A DNA stretch of 64,000 nucleotides, taken from NCBI RefSeq assembly GCF_013449375.1, contig NZ_JACDRR010000021.1, forward strand, positions 8,853 through 72,852. The letters are read 5' to 3'. The notes under the pieces are model-generated. The model saw only the letters and a program-made list of their open reading frames with translations. It ran no database searches and was not told where the DNA came from. The first letter of the stretch is position 1. Each line of letters begins with the position of its first letter. The DNA comes from Pectobacterium sp. CFBP8739. Lineage in GTDB: Bacteria; Pseudomonadota; Gammaproteobacteria; Enterobacterales; Enterobacteriaceae. Both the position numbers and the translations under genes were made by a program. Shown here piece by piece: positions 35,947 through 45,807 of the stretch.

Positions 35947-36972
35947 TCAGGCGTTGGCTTTCAGCACATCGCGGATGCGGGCTTTGTAGGATTCAACCTT
36001 CTGTGGTGTCATCATGCGACGTTCATCATCCTGCACCACGCCGCCAACATCATCAGCAATACGCTGGGCAGACTGTAACATCAGTTTAAAATTCTGGCTG
36101 GCGTCGCCATAAGACGGCACCATCATGAAAATAGACACACCGGGCGTCGAGAATTCGGACATCGCGTCCACATTAAACGAACCGGGCTTCACCATATTCG
36201 CCAGACTGAACAACACCGGGCCAGCACCCGCTGGGTTTACATGACGATGGAAAATGTTCATTTCACCAAACTGGAAACCGGCCTGAAGCAGGCTTTGCAA
36301 CAGCAGCTCGCCGCCAATAACCCCGCCCTGATGCGCCACGACGTGCAGCACCAGAACCGCTTCTTTTGCCGCAACGGGCTCAACAGGCTCAGCGGGTTGC
36401 TGAGGCTGTGCAGGCTGAACCTTCTCATGCAGCGAATGCGCAGCAGGCTGCTGCGGAACGGACTGCGGCGCATCATAGGCAAATGACTCACGCGGCGAAT
36501 CAATGTTCGACTGAGATGGACTTGGCGTTTCTCTGGGACTGACAACCTGCGGGTTGCTATCGCCACGCACCAGCGAACGCGGAGAATCCACTGGCGTGGC
36601 TTCATCCAGTAAAGGATCGTAAGAAGAGACGGGAGACAGGTGCTCGAACGGCGATTTCGCCTCTAGGCGAACGTCTTCGCGTGCACTGCTGTTATCAAAT
36701 GGCCGGTTATCAAACGAAGAGTTATCAAATGACGCACTGCCAAATGAAGGCTCACTCTGTTGCGGGCGCGCACCCTTCACGCGAACGTCGCCAACGCCTT
36801 CATCCAGTTCGTCAAGCTGTGCTTCATCACGCGCTTTCTTTGCACGCTTAACCGGGCGGTCACGAAAAAGGGACGAGCGCTCTTTACGGCTAGTCCACAA
36901 GCCGTGCAGTAACAGCGCTATTATGGCGATCGCGCCAACAACGATTAATATCAGACGCAAGTCCTGCATCAT
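35947..36972 (-). CDS. zipA: Cell division protein ZipA
   Basis: This 341-residue inner-membrane protein tethers FtsZ to the membrane at the division site. The N-terminal helix (6-27, [22 protein letters not shown]) is followed by a basic stretch. A long flexible Pro/Gln/Ser-rich linker comes next, here with a triple repeat [17 protein letters not shown]. The C-terminal FtsZ-binding domain ends in the conserved [19 protein letters not shown]. The start is the first of two adjacent ATGs (36972), giving MMQDLRLIL as in E. coli. It diverges from cysZ, the normal gene order. Confidence 0.95.
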   Translation of the reverse strand: MMQDLRLILIVVGAIAIIALLLHGLWTSRKERSSLFRDRPVKRAKKARDEAQLDELDEGVGDVRVKGARPQQSEPSFGSASFDNSSFDNRPFDNSSAREDVRLEAKSPFEHLSPVSSYDPLLDEATPVDSPRSLVRGDSNPQVVSPRETPSPSQSNIDSPRESFAYDAPQSVPQQPAAHSLHEKVQPAQPQQPAEPVEPVAAKEAVLVLHVVAHQGGVIGGELLLQSLLQAGFQFGEMNIFHRHVNPAGAGPVLFSLANMVKPGSFNVDAMSEFSTPGVSIFMMVPSYGDASQNFKLMLQSAQRIADDVGGVVQDDERRMMTPQKVESYKARIRDVLKANA

Positions 36973-37196
36973 TGCTATCCCAGTTGTTCCAACAATACAT
37001 TGCCACCACGGCAAATACTTATACTACTAACTCTATTTGCCTGAGTACACAAGTGCAAGCCTGCACGGTACTTTATGACAATAAAGATAGATACAACGCA
37101 CTTTTTTGCTGTTTTTTCATCCAAGTACGGGCTAGTCAGCATAAGACCATCCCGATATGATGCCTCAACAAACAAATGACTGAGTATATTGTCACT

Positions 37197-37988
37197 ATGT
37201 CTTTCGAAAAACCGTCTTACGGCAACACCGCAGGCCAGGTTCGCAGCGGAATACACTATTTTCTTGCTGGATGGCGTTTGATCTCACTACCGGGCATTCG
37301 GCGTTTCGTCATCCTCCCCTTACTGATGAACATCGTGCTGATGGGTGGCGCTTTCTGGTGGCTTTTCACCCGGTTGAGTGATTGGATTCCTCAGCTCATG
37401 AGCCACATTCCAAGCTGGCTGCAATGGCTCAGCTACCTCATTTGGCCACTCGCCGTCCTCTCCATCCTGCTGGTATTCAGCTACCTATTCAGTACGATAG
37501 CCAACTTTATTGCCGCACCGTTTAACGGCTTGCTGGCGGAACAGTTGGAAGCAAAATTAACCGGCCAGACGCTGCCGGACGGCGGCATGCTCGGCATCGC
37601 CAAGGATGTCCCGCGGATTATGAAGCGTGAGGCCCAAAAGCTAGCGTATTACCTGCCACGCGCAATTGTACTATTGCTTCTCTATTTCATCCCCGGCATC
37701 GGGCAAACTGTCGCGCCGGTGCTGTGGTTCCTGTTCAGCGCGTGGATGCTGGCGATTCAGTACTGCGATTATCCCTTTGATAACCACAAAGTGGGCTTTT
37801 CCACCATGCGGCAGGCATTACGCCGTCACAAGGTCGCCAATATGCAGTTTGGCGCCCTGGTCAGCCTGTTTACGCTGGTGCCTTTTTTGAATCTGGTCAT
37901 CATGCCCGTCGCGGTATGTGGCGCAACGCAGCTGTGGGTGGATCGCTATCGGGATCTGTCTGCGACGCTGCCGAAAAAAGCGTCATAA
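37197..37988 (+). CDS. cysZ: Sulfate transporter CysZ
   Basis: This 263-residue inner-membrane protein takes up sulfate for cysteine synthesis. It is strongly similar to E. coli CysZ (253) across [79 protein letters not shown] and MPVAVCGAT. The start is uncertain: ATG 37197 gives MSFEKPSYG, and an ATG at 37176 adds seven residues; neither has a good ribosome-binding site. cysK follows on the same strand, so sulfur uptake and cysteine synthesis sit together. Confidence 0.9.
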   Translation: MSFEKPSYGNTAGQVRSGIHYFLAGWRLISLPGIRRFVILPLLMNIVLMGGAFWWLFTRLSDWIPQLMSHIPSWLQWLSYLIWPLAVLSILLVFSYLFSTIANFIAAPFNGLLAEQLEAKLTGQTLPDGGMLGIAKDVPRIMKREAQKLAYYLPRAIVLLLLYFIPGIGQTVAPVLWFLFSAWMLAIQYCDYPFDNHKVGFSTMRQALRRHKVANMQFGALVSLFTLVPFLNLVIMPVAVCGATQLWVDRYRDLSATLPKKAS

Positions 37989-38150
37989 AAAGCGCATGTG
38001 CACTGGCTGATCGGGGCCAGTGCTTTCTATTGTAATGAAAAGATATTTCTTAAGAACATAACGATATAGCAATTCTTTACTTCACTGAAAGGTGTGAACG
38101 AGTATTCTCTCTACGTTCGCAAAAATTTCATACAGTTATAAGGACAGGCT

Positions 38151-39119
38151 ATGAGCAAGATCTACGAAGACAATTCTTTCACAATCGGCCATACGCCGCT
38201 GGTTCGCCTGAACCGTATCGGCAACGGACGCATTCTGGCTAAAGTGGAATCCCGCAACCCCAGCTTCAGCGTAAAATGCCGTATCGGCGCCAACCTGATT
38301 TGGGACGCAGAAAAACGCGGAGTTCTCAAACCAGGTATTGAACTGGTTGAACCGACCAGCGGAAACACAGGGATTGCTCTGGCCTACGTCGCAGCGGCTC
38401 GCGGTTACAAACTCACGCTCACCATGCCAGAAACCATGAGCATCGAGCGCCGTAAACTGCTGAAAGCGCTGGGCGCCAACTTGGTGCTGACCGAAGGCGC
38501 GAAAGGGATGAAAGGTGCCATCGCCAAAGCGGAAGAGATTGTCGCCAGCGATCCGAGCCGTTATCTGCTGCTACAGCAGTTCAGCAACCCTGCTAACCCA
38601 GAAATTCACGAGAAAACTACCGGTCCTGAAATCTGGGAAGACACAGACGGTCAGGTTGATGTCTTTATCTCCGGCGTCGGTACCGGCGGTACGCTGACCG
38701 GTGTCAGCCGCTACCTCAAGAACACCAAAGGCAAAGCCATCATCAGCGTAGCGGTTGAACCTACTGATTCACCTGTGATCTCTCAGGCGCTGGCTGGCGA
38801 AGAGCTGAAACCAGGCCCGCACAAGATTCAGGGCATTGGCGCGGGTTTCATTCCGGGTAACCTAGATCTGAAATTGATTGACCGCGTAGAAAAAATCACC
38901 AATGAAGAAGCGATCAGCACTGCACGCCGTTTGATGGAAGAAGAAGGCATTCTGGCTGGGATTTCTTCCGGTGCCGCCGTTGCCGCCGCGCTGAATTTGC
39001 TCAAAGAGAAAGAGTTTGAAGGCAAAACCATCGTTGTGATTCTGCCTTCTTCCGGCGAACGTTACCTCAGCACGGCACTCTTTGCCGACCTGTTCACTGA
39101 GCAAGAACTGCAGCAATAA
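38151..39119 (+). CDS. cysK: Cysteine synthase A (O-acetylserine sulfhydrylase)
   Basis: This 322-residue PLP enzyme makes cysteine from O-acetylserine and sulfide. The PLP lysine is K42 in [11 protein letters not shown]; the SGNTGIAL motif near 69-76 binds the substrate carboxylate and GTGGTLTG near 177-184 binds the PLP phosphate. The C-terminus has the [12 protein letters not shown] of the family. AAGGACAGGCT precedes the ATG. It lies downstream of cysZ and ends before a strong terminator, ahead of the pts operon, the standard enterobacterial order. CysB control is expected. Confidence 0.97.
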   Translation: MSKIYEDNSFTIGHTPLVRLNRIGNGRILAKVESRNPSFSVKCRIGANLIWDAEKRGVLKPGIELVEPTSGNTGIALAYVAAARGYKLTLTMPETMSIERRKLLKALGANLVLTEGAKGMKGAIAKAEEIVASDPSRYLLLQQFSNPANPEIHEKTTGPEIWEDTDGQVDVFISGVGTGGTLTGVSRYLKNTKGKAIISVAVEPTDSPVISQALAGEELKPGPHKIQGIGAGFIPGNLDLKLIDRVEKITNEEAISTARRLMEEEGILAGISSGAAVAAALNLLKEKEFEGKTIVVILPSSGERYLSTALFADLFTEQELQQ

Positions 39120-39158
39120 CCTCCCGGCCACACTCGAGCAACAAGTGACCAATGTGTT

Positions 39159-39186
39159 AAAAAAGCACCTATTTAGGTGCTTTTTT
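39159..39186 (+). terminator. Terminator of cysK
   Basis: AAAAAAGCACCT-ATTT-AGGTGCTTTTTT is a 12-bp stem ending in a T-tract, 40 bp after the cysK stop. Confidence 0.95.
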
Positions 39187-39482
39187 GTGGCACACTTCAA
39201 ACTTTATACTACATACAGATTGCTTTTCTATATCAGGTTTAGTATTTAACCGAACAATTATTTTGATGCGTGAAATTAATGTCAGACAAATACCACGCCC
39301 CATCACATTGTTTTTTGTCCTGCGCACGATAGCCACATCGCCGTTTTGCGACCGAGGTTAAGATAATGGGTAGCGGGAGCGATGGTATTTGATGGTATTT
39401 TATCCAGGAAATACGTTTGACGGTTTTCTTGTCGCATCGTGGGCCCGCCCCTGTAACATAAATCAGGCGCAGACCAAACAGG

Positions 39483-39512
39483 CTAAAGTTCAGCGAATCA
39501 GCTAAACTTTAG
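39483..39512. promoter_or_regulatory. Inverted repeat in the ptsH leader
   Basis: CTAAAGTT and AACTTTAG are 14 bp apart, 42 bp before ptsH. The interior contains CAGCGAATCAGC, which on the other strand loosely resembles a Cra (FruR) half-site. The regulator assignment is a guess. Confidence 0.35.
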
Positions 39513-39553
39513 TTCCACAACATTAATTTAATCCATAAGTTGGGGAAAAAAGC

Positions 39554-39811
39554 ATGTTCCAGCAAGAAGTGACTATCACCGCACCGAATGGCCTGCACAC
39601 TCGTCCCGCTGCTCAGTTCGTTAAAGAAGCCAAAGGCTTCACTTCTGAAATCACCGTGACGTCCAACGGCAAGAGCGCCAGCGCCAAGAGCCTGTTCAAA
39701 TTACAAACACTCGGCTTAACCCAAGGAACTGTGGTTACTATCGCTGCGGAAGGCGAAGACGAACAAAAAGCGGTTGAACACCTGGTCAAACTGATGGCTG
39801 AGCTCGAGTAA
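39554..39811 (+). CDS. ptsH: Phosphocarrier protein HPr
   Basis: This 85-residue cytoplasmic phosphocarrier of the sugar phosphotransferase system has the phosphorylated His at position 15 (GLHTRPAAQ) and the regulatory Ser at 46 ([13 protein letters not shown]). It takes phosphate from enzyme I and passes it to sugar-specific EIIA proteins. It is the first gene of ptsH-ptsI-crr; ptsI follows after 45 bp. Confidence 0.98.
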   Translation: MFQQEVTITAPNGLHTRPAAQFVKEAKGFTSEITVTSNGKSASAKSLFKLQTLGLTQGTVVTIAAEGEDEQKAVEHLVKLMAELE

Positions 39812-39856
39812 TCGACGAGTTTTTTAGTGAACACCAGAATCGAGTAAGGTAGGGTT

Positions 39857-41584
39857 ATGATTTCAGGCATATTAGTATCACCGGGTATTGCTTTTGGTAA
39901 GGCACTGTTACTGAAAGAAGATGAAATTATCATCAACCGGAAAAAAATCTCTGCGGATCAGGTGGAGCAGGAAATTGAACGTTTTCTGACTGGCCGTTCC
40001 AAAGCATCCGCACAGTTGGAAGCTATCAAGAAGAAAGCGGGCGAGACGCTGGGCGCAGAGAAAGAAGCCATCTTCGAAGGCCACATCATGTTGCTGGAAG
40101 ATGAAGAGTTCGAGCAGGAAATCATAGCCCTGATTAAAGATGAACAGGCTTCCGCCGACGCCGCTGCGTTTTCCGTTATCGAAAACCAGGCCAAAGCACT
40201 GGAAGAGCTGGATGATGAATATCTGAAAGAACGCGCCGCAGACATGCGTGATATCGGGAAGCGTTTACTACGCAACATTCTCAATATGACCATCGTCGAT
40301 CTGGGCGATATTCAGGATGAAGTCATTCTGGTTGCAACGGATCTGACGCCGTCAGAAACCGCACAGTTGAATCTGGATAAAGTGCTGGGCTTCATCACCG
40401 ATCTCGGTGGCCGCACGTCCCACACGTCCATTATGGCTCGTTCGCTGGAACTGCCTGCGATCGTCGGCACGACCAACGTAACTCAGCAGGTCAAAAATGG
40501 CGACTATCTGATTCTGGATGCGGTAAACAACCAGATCTATCAGAATCCGACCGCTGAAAAAATTGAAGAATTAAAAGCCATTCAGCAGCAGTACAACGCT
40601 GAAAAATATGAGCTGGCCAAGCTGAAAGATCTGCCAGCCATCACGCTGGATGGTCATCAGGTTGAAGTCTGTGCCAACATCGGTACCGTGCGTGATGTCG
40701 CCGGTGCTGAGCGTAACGGCGCAGAAGGTGTCGGCCTGTATCGTACCGAATTCCTGTTCATGGATCGTGATTCTCTGCCGACCGAAGAAGAGCAGTTCCA
40801 GGCGTATAAGGCGGTGGCCGAAGCCGTTGGTGCTCAGGCAGTTATCGTCCGTACCATGGATATCGGCGGTGACAAAGACCTGCCTTACATGAACCTGCCG
40901 AAGGAAGAAAACCCGTTCCTTGGCTGGCGTGCTATCCGTATCTGTCTGGATCGTAAAGAAATCCTGCACGCCCAGTTGCGTGCCATTCTGCGCGCGTCCA
41001 GCTTTGGCAAACTGCGTATCATGTTCCCGATGATTATCTCCGTGGAAGAAGTGCGTGAGCTGAAAGCCGAACTGGAGATGCTGAAAGCGCAGCTGAGAGA
41101 AGAAGGTAAAGTCTTCGACGAAAGCATTGAAGTCGGCGTGATGGTTGAAACCCCTGCCGCTGCCGCAATCGCGCCACATTTAGCCAAAGAAGTCGACTTC
41201 TTTAGTATTGGGACAAATGACTTAACCCAGTATACTCTGGCTGTTGATCGCGGTAATGAGCTGATTTCTCATCTCTATAACCCGATGTCCCCCGCCGTCC
41301 TTACCCTGATTAAGCAGGTTATCGATGCGTCTCATGCCGAAGGCAAGTGGACAGGGATGTGTGGTGAGCTCGCCGGTGACGAACGTGCTACACTACTGTT
41401 ATTGGGAATGGGTCTGGACGAATTCAGCATGAGTGCGATCTCTATCCCGAGCATCAAGAAAATCATCCGTAATGCGAATTACGAAGATGCGAAGGCGCTG
41501 GCGGAGCAGGCATTAGCTCAACCGACAGCACAAGAGTTAAGCAATCTGGTGAGCCGCTTTATTAAAGAAAAAACGCTCTGCTGA
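39857..41584 (+). CDS. ptsI: PTS enzyme I
   Basis: This 575-residue enzyme takes phosphate from phosphoenolpyruvate to HPr. The active His is H189 in [15 protein letters not shown]. The PEP-binding barrel has [26 protein letters not shown] and the C-terminal [17 protein letters not shown] with the catalytic Cys. Length equals E. coli PtsI. It lies between ptsH and crr in the conserved operon; a hairpin at 41625-41654 separates it from crr. Confidence 0.98.
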   Translation: MISGILVSPGIAFGKALLLKEDEIIINRKKISADQVEQEIERFLTGRSKASAQLEAIKKKAGETLGAEKEAIFEGHIMLLEDEEFEQEIIALIKDEQASADAAAFSVIENQAKALEELDDEYLKERAADMRDIGKRLLRNILNMTIVDLGDIQDEVILVATDLTPSETAQLNLDKVLGFITDLGGRTSHTSIMARSLELPAIVGTTNVTQQVKNGDYLILDAVNNQIYQNPTAEKIEELKAIQQQYNAEKYELAKLKDLPAITLDGHQVEVCANIGTVRDVAGAERNGAEGVGLYRTEFLFMDRDSLPTEEEQFQAYKAVAEAVGAQAVIVRTMDIGGDKDLPYMNLPKEENPFLGWRAIRICLDRKEILHAQLRAILRASSFGKLRIMFPMIISVEEVRELKAELEMLKAQLREEGKVFDESIEVGVMVETPAAAAIAPHLAKEVDFFSIGTNDLTQYTLAVDRGNELISHLYNPMSPAVLTLIKQVIDASHAEGKWTGMCGELAGDERATLLLLGMGLDEFSMSAISIPSIKKIIRNANYEDAKALAEQALAQPTAQELSNLVSRFIKEKTLC

Positions 41585-41624
41585 TTCTGCTTTACCTAAT
41601 AGGTTTCAAGGTGGCAATCAGCAC

Positions 41625-41654
41625 CCCCGACAGGCGATACCGTCGCGGTCGGGG
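41625..41654. other. Hairpin between ptsI and crr
   Basis: CCCCGAC and GTCGGGG form the outer stem, with an inner GCGA/TCGC pair. It lies 40 bp after the ptsI stop and has no T-tract. It may set the 3' end of ptsHI transcripts or stabilise them; crr is usually also made from its own promoter. Confidence 0.55.
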
Positions 41655-41733
41655 TAGCGAAAAAAGCCAATGCCACAACGACTTGAAAGATTAGGGTATA
41701 TGCTGGCCCAATATTAATGCTTAGGAGAGAATC

Positions 41734-42243
41734 ATGGGTTTGTTCGATAAATTGAAATCTCTGGTTTCTGACGACAAAAAAGACACTGGCAGCATCGAAA
41801 TCATTGCCCCGTTGTCGGGTGAAATCGTCAATATTGAAGATGTTCCTGATGTCGTATTCGCAGAGAAAATCGTCGGTGACGGTATTGCCATCAAGCCAAC
41901 TGGCAACAAAATTGTCGCACCGGTAGATGGCACCATCGGTAAGATTTTTGAAACCAACCATGCGTTTTCCATCGAGTCTGACAGCGGCATTGAGCTGTTT
42001 GTGCACTTTGGTATTGATACCGTTGAATTGAAAGGCGAAGGCTTCAAGCGCATCGCCGAAGAAGGCCAGCGCGTGAAGAAAGGCGATCTCGTTATCGAGT
42101 TTGACTTGGCGCTGCTGGAAGAAAAAGCGAAGTCTACTCTGACACCAGTGGTTATTTCCAACATGGATGAAATCAAGGAATTGACCAAACTGAGTGGTAC
42201 GGTCGTGGTCGGCGAAACGCCGGTTATCCGTATCAAAAAGTAA
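41734..42243 (+). CDS. crr: PTS glucose-specific EIIA component
   Basis: This 169-residue EIIA(Glc) transfers phosphate to glucose EIIBC and regulates adenylate cyclase and non-PTS permeases. The phosphorylated His is H91 ([13 protein letters not shown]) and its neighbour is H76 (TNHAFSIES). The amphipathic N-terminus [14 protein letters not shown] is the membrane anchor. AGGAGAGAATC precedes the ATG. It is the last gene of the pts operon, closed by a terminator. Confidence 0.98.
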   Translation: MGLFDKLKSLVSDDKKDTGSIEIIAPLSGEIVNIEDVPDVVFAEKIVGDGIAIKPTGNKIVAPVDGTIGKIFETNHAFSIESDSGIELFVHFGIDTVELKGEGFKRIAEEGQRVKKGDLVIEFDLALLEEKAKSTLTPVVISNMDEIKELTKLSGTVVVGETPVIRIKK

Positions 42244-42280
42244 ACCGCCCTTCTACGGATGGTCTACTACGTTTGCACGA

Positions 42281-42310
42281 AACGGCACCCGGATGGTGCC
42301 GTTTTCGTTT
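42281..42310 (+). terminator. Terminator of crr
   Basis: AACGGCACC-CGGA-TGGTGCCGTT is followed by TTCGTTT. It ends at the stop codon of the convergent sensor kinase gene. Confidence 0.9.
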
Positions 42311-43677
42311 CAGGCTTTCCAGCGCGGTACGCACAGGCGAATCACTAATCCACGCTGTTCACCGTTGTCCGCTTCAATATGCCCACCGTGCGCCAGCACC
42401 ACTTTGCGAGTAATCGCCAGTCCCAGCCCATAGCCCTTGCCAGACAGCGGCGAATCCACACGAATAAAAGGATCGAAGATGCTGGAGAGCTTACTTTTCT
42501 CCACGCCGGGCCCCTGATCGGCGACCTGAATCGTCCACTCATGCTCGTTGCCAATAAGCGATACGGAAACCTGCTGTTCGCGCGCTGAAAAACGGAGCGC
42601 GTTGCGCATCACGTTATCGACCGCCCTGCGCATCAGCTCCGCGTTACCTTTAATCGTGTAGTCCTCGTCTTCATCCGCCGCAAGTAGGATTTCGACGCCA
42701 GTGACCTGTGCTTCATAGCGCGCATCGTTGACGACGGCCGTCACCAGTCCCAGTAAATCGAAATAGGCTTCCTCAATGCCAGAATGCTCCGTGCGCGATA
42801 GCGTCAACAGCTCGCCAATCATCTTATCCATCAGCAGCGCTTCGCGCTCAATACGCTGTAAGGAGTTATCGACATTGTCTGGGTTTTGCCTTATCAACCC
42901 GATAGCGAGCTGCAAACGCGCCAACGGGGAGCGCAGCTCGTGCGAGACATCATGCAGCAGTTGTTCACGCGCGCTGGCCAAACTGTCCAACCGTTCGACC
43001 ATAGAATCAAAATCACGCGCGACATCGCTGATTTCATCATGACGCTTATGCATCACCGGTAGCAGACGCACGTTCAGATCGCCCTGCGCAACCTGATCAA
43101 ACCCTGCACGAATCTGGTTTAGTGGACGAGCCAGGCTCCATGCCAGCACCGAGCTGAACAACAGGCCACCGAACCCCGCGATAATGACAAACGGTACAGG
43201 CACGTTAAGAAACTCGACTGGCCGAGGGGGACGGAATTCACTGCGCAACAGCTCAGCATCATAACGAATCTGGTACCACTTTCCGGCAGGCCCACTGACC
43301 TGCTTGATCATGTACGTAGCACGCAGCGCGTTACGCTTATCCGGCGCAAAATCATCGACGGACATCGCATTCTCCGAAGCGGAATTCAATTCCTGCTCCG
43401 ACAGCGGCAACGGCGATTCCGTGACGGAAATGTATTGTTGCTCTTGCTGCGGCAACAGCGACATCACATCGTTCAGTTCATCCAGACCGCCATGTTGCAG
43501 CGCCGCCGCCACCATCTCCGTTTGCATCGTCGCAATACGGGAAACCACGATCTCTTCCAGCGGCTTATGCCGCTCGCCGTAAAAAGAAAAAGCCAGCCAC
43601 AGCAACTGAGACATCACGAGGAACGTCAGCCAGAACCCGAGCAATATTTTCCAGAAAAGCCTTCCACGAATCATCAT
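42310..43677 (-). CDS. Two-component sensor histidine kinase (CpxA-like)
   Basis: This 455-residue inner-membrane kinase has a first helix at about 10-30, a periplasmic domain (31-158) and a second helix at about 160-183. A HAMP linker and a HisKA domain follow, with the phosphorylated His at 246 in DVSHELRSPLARLQ. The C-terminal ATPase has NVMRNALRFSA, DQGPGVEKSKL and GKGYGLGLAI. It resembles CpxA in layout, but this is not the standard cpxA locus, so the symbol is withheld. Its ATG overlaps the regulator's stop as TGATG. The macAB genes lie divergently upstream and are likely targets. Confidence 0.85.
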   Translation of the reverse strand: MMIRGRLFWKILLGFWLTFLVMSQLLWLAFSFYGERHKPLEEIVVSRIATMQTEMVAAALQHGGLDELNDVMSLLPQQEQQYISVTESPLPLSEQELNSASENAMSVDDFAPDKRNALRATYMIKQVSGPAGKWYQIRYDAELLRSEFRPPRPVEFLNVPVPFVIIAGFGGLLFSSVLAWSLARPLNQIRAGFDQVAQGDLNVRLLPVMHKRHDEISDVARDFDSMVERLDSLASAREQLLHDVSHELRSPLARLQLAIGLIRQNPDNVDNSLQRIEREALLMDKMIGELLTLSRTEHSGIEEAYFDLLGLVTAVVNDARYEAQVTGVEILLAADEDEDYTIKGNAELMRRAVDNVMRNALRFSAREQQVSVSLIGNEHEWTIQVADQGPGVEKSKLSSIFDPFIRVDSPLSGKGYGLGLAITRKVVLAHGGHIEADNGEQRGLVIRLCVPRWKA

Positions 43678-44357
43678 CAGCGAATCCGGTATCCCACGCT
43701 ACGCACGGTTTCAATCGTCATGGTGTTGCCCGGCAATGCACAGAGCTTCTGACGAATATTGCTGATGTGCACATCCACGCTGCGGTCATACGCTTCACGG
43801 CGACGTCCCAGGCATTTTTCGGACAGTTCATCTTTTGACACCACCCGCTCAGGGGAACGTAACAACAGCTCCAGCAAATTAAACTCAGATGCCGTCAGAT
43901 CAAACGGCTTTCCGCGTCATTCGCTGATGCGCGTTGCGGGGTTCAACACCAGATCGCCACTGGCCGCCACGCTTTCATCCCGTTTTGTACTGGGCTGATC
44001 GTCATAGCGGCGTAGCACCGCCCGCAGCCTTGCCACCAGCTCACGCGGGTAACAGGGTTTAGGCATATAGTCATCCGCGCCCATTTCCAGACCGATAACT
44101 CTGTCAATGTTGTCACCGCGCGCCGTTAGCATAATGACGGGCAACTGTTCGGTTTTTCTGATCTGGCGCAGCACGTCAATGCCGCTCATATCCGGCAACA
44201 TGACATCCAGAATCATCGCGGTGTAATCCCCCGACATCGCCCCCTCGACGCCTTCTTTACCTGTCAGCACCCGGGAGGTCGAAAAACCTTCCGCATTCAG
44301 GTACTCACAGAGCATATCGCCCAGCTCTACGTCGTCATCGACCAGTAAAATATTCAT
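43677..44357 (-). pseudogene. OmpR-family response regulator with in-frame TGA at codon 147
   Basis: A continuous frame of 227 codons is interrupted once, by TGA at 43919-43917. The first part (1-146) is a complete receiver domain with D51 as phosphorylation site (MILDVMLPDMSG) and the lysine of MPKPCYP. After the stop the frame goes on as RGKPFDLTASEFNLLELLLR and the rest of a winged-helix domain, ending SVGYRIR. A Trp (TGG) probably stood there. The codon is followed by C, the leakiest UGA context. A point mutation, sequencing error or readthrough are all possible. The partner kinase overlaps the 3' end by one base. Confidence 0.85.
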
Positions 44358-44378
44358 ATCCTGTCCTCATTAATCGGG

Positions 44379-44442
44379 TATACCCTACGTACTCGAGTTG
44401 CGGGAAGGAAACGCACAAGCCGCTTGAAGTATGATGGGTATA
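44379..44442. repeat. Intergenic repeat family A, short copy 3
   Basis: A 64-bp element with perfect ends TATACCC and GGGTATA. It contains ACTCGAGTTGCGGG and GCTTGAAGTATGATG, matching both ends of the elements at 1652 and 19525 with the middle deleted. It sits between the response regulator and macA. Confidence 0.75.
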
Positions 44443-44607
44443 GATGCTGTATTCTCAGGCTTAGCGTTAATATTCGCAGCCAGATTTACCTAATCCTTAC
44501 CATTTCTTTGAGCAAAGATTACCGCTACCTTTACGGACTCGGGGTAAATTACTCACCTGCGTTATTTACTTCCGTTCAAATGCATTCATTAAGGACGACG
44601 CCCCCTG

Positions 44608-45804
44608 ATGCAATCACGATTTCTTACACGACGCCGTACGACGATCGCGCTAGGTCTTATCGCTGCTGCCGTGCTTATTCATCTGTTTTTCAACAAGCCA
44701 ACCCCCGCGCCAAGCACGATGACTACCGCCGCAGAGATCGCGGATCTCGAACAAACGGTACTTGCTGACGGCAAAATTGAAGCACAGAAGCAGGTCAGCG
44801 TCGGTGCTCAAGCCTCAGGGCAAATCAAAGCGCTGCACGTCAAACTCGGCGCTAAGGTCAAAAAAGGGCAATTGATCGCCGAGATTGATGACCTCACCCA
44901 ACAGGACACATTAAAAAATGGCGAAGCGGCGCTAAAAAATATTCAGGCGCAGCGCACTGCCAAACTGGCAGAGTTGCGTAACAACGAATTGAGCTGGCAG
45001 CGCCAGCAAATGTTGATGAAACGCGGTGTTGGCGTGCAGGCCGATTACGATAGCGCGAAAGCCACGCTCGATGCCACCCGAGCCAATATCGACGCACTGG
45101 ACGCCCAGATCGTTCAGGCGCAGATTACCGTCAACACCGCCAAGGTTAACCTCGGATATACCCAGATTCGTTCACCGATGGACGGCACCGTGGTGGCGAT
45201 TCCGGTTGAAGCAGGCCAAACGGTCAACGCCATCCAGACCACGCCGACCATTGCCAAAGTCGCCAATCTGGACACCATGACCATCAAAGTGAAGATTTCA
45301 GAAGCCGACGTCGTCAAGGTAAAAACCGGTATGCCCGTGTGGTTCAGTATTCTGGGTGAACCCAGTAAACGTTACGAAGCCACGCTGAGCTCAATTGAAC
45401 CCGCACCGGACTCCATCAATACAGACTCAACCACGACATCATCCAGTTCGAGTAGCACCAGTTCTTCATCCAGCACCGCAATCTATTACAACGGTCTGTT
45501 CGACGTGAAGAATCCTGACGGCGTATTACGCATTTCCATGACAGCACAGGTATATATTCTGCTGTCTTCCGTGAAAAATGCCATTGTCGTCCCGGCAACA
45601 GCATTAACCTCGCGCAATGGCATGTGGTATGTGCAGGTGATGAATGCGAACAAGAAGATCGAATCACGCCTGGTCACACTCGGCCTCAATGACAACGTGC
45701 GTACTCAAATCCGTTCGGGGATCAGCGTGGGGGAACAAGTGGTTGTCAGCCCGTCATCCGGTGATGTCGCGTCCACGCATCCCGGCCCGCCGATGGGGAT
45801 GTAA
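44608..45804 (+). CDS. macA: Macrolide efflux periplasmic adaptor MacA
   Basis: This 398-residue membrane fusion protein has an N-terminal anchor helix (about 12-29). A split lipoyl domain follows (VSVGAQASGQIKALHVKLG and YTQIRSPMDGTVVAIPVEAGQTV), with a coiled-coil hairpin between the halves. The beta-barrel domain comes after. Residues about 272-291 form an unusual Ser/Thr run (DSTTTSSSSSSTSSSSS) in a loop that is short in E. coli MacA. It carries drugs or toxin from MacB to TolC. macB starts 3 bp after its stop codon. Confidence 0.92.
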   Translation: MQSRFLTRRRTTIALGLIAAAVLIHLFFNKPTPAPSTMTTAAEIADLEQTVLADGKIEAQKQVSVGAQASGQIKALHVKLGAKVKKGQLIAEIDDLTQQDTLKNGEAALKNIQAQRTAKLAELRNNELSWQRQQMLMKRGVGVQADYDSAKATLDATRANIDALDAQIVQAQITVNTAKVNLGYTQIRSPMDGTVVAIPVEAGQTVNAIQTTPTIAKVANLDTMTIKVKISEADVVKVKTGMPVWFSILGEPSKRYEATLSSIEPAPDSINTDSTTTSSSSSSTSSSSSTAIYYNGLFDVKNPDGVLRISMTAQVYILLSSVKNAIVVPATALTSRNGMWYVQVMNANKKIESRLVTLGLNDNVRTQIRSGISVGEQVVVSPSSGDVASTHPGPPMGM

Positions 45805-45807
45805 CGC

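Larger units (their letters stand above)
39120..39553. other. Intergenic region between cysK and ptsH
   Basis: About 430 bp: the cysK terminator at 39159-39186, then the ptsH promoter region. It includes an inverted repeat (39483-39512) and a short direct repeat (TGATGGTATT type, near 39388-39405). No gene is seen. Confidence 0.5.

Noticed and set aside
42310-43677. Naming the sensor kinase cpxA
   Set aside because: The layout is CpxA-like, but the periplasmic part and gene context (beside crr and macAB) differ from the true cpxRA locus.
43917-43919. Selenocysteine at the in-frame TGA of the response regulator
   Set aside because: No selenocysteine is known in this family, no obvious SECIS-like stem directly follows, and Trp or a similar residue fits the position.
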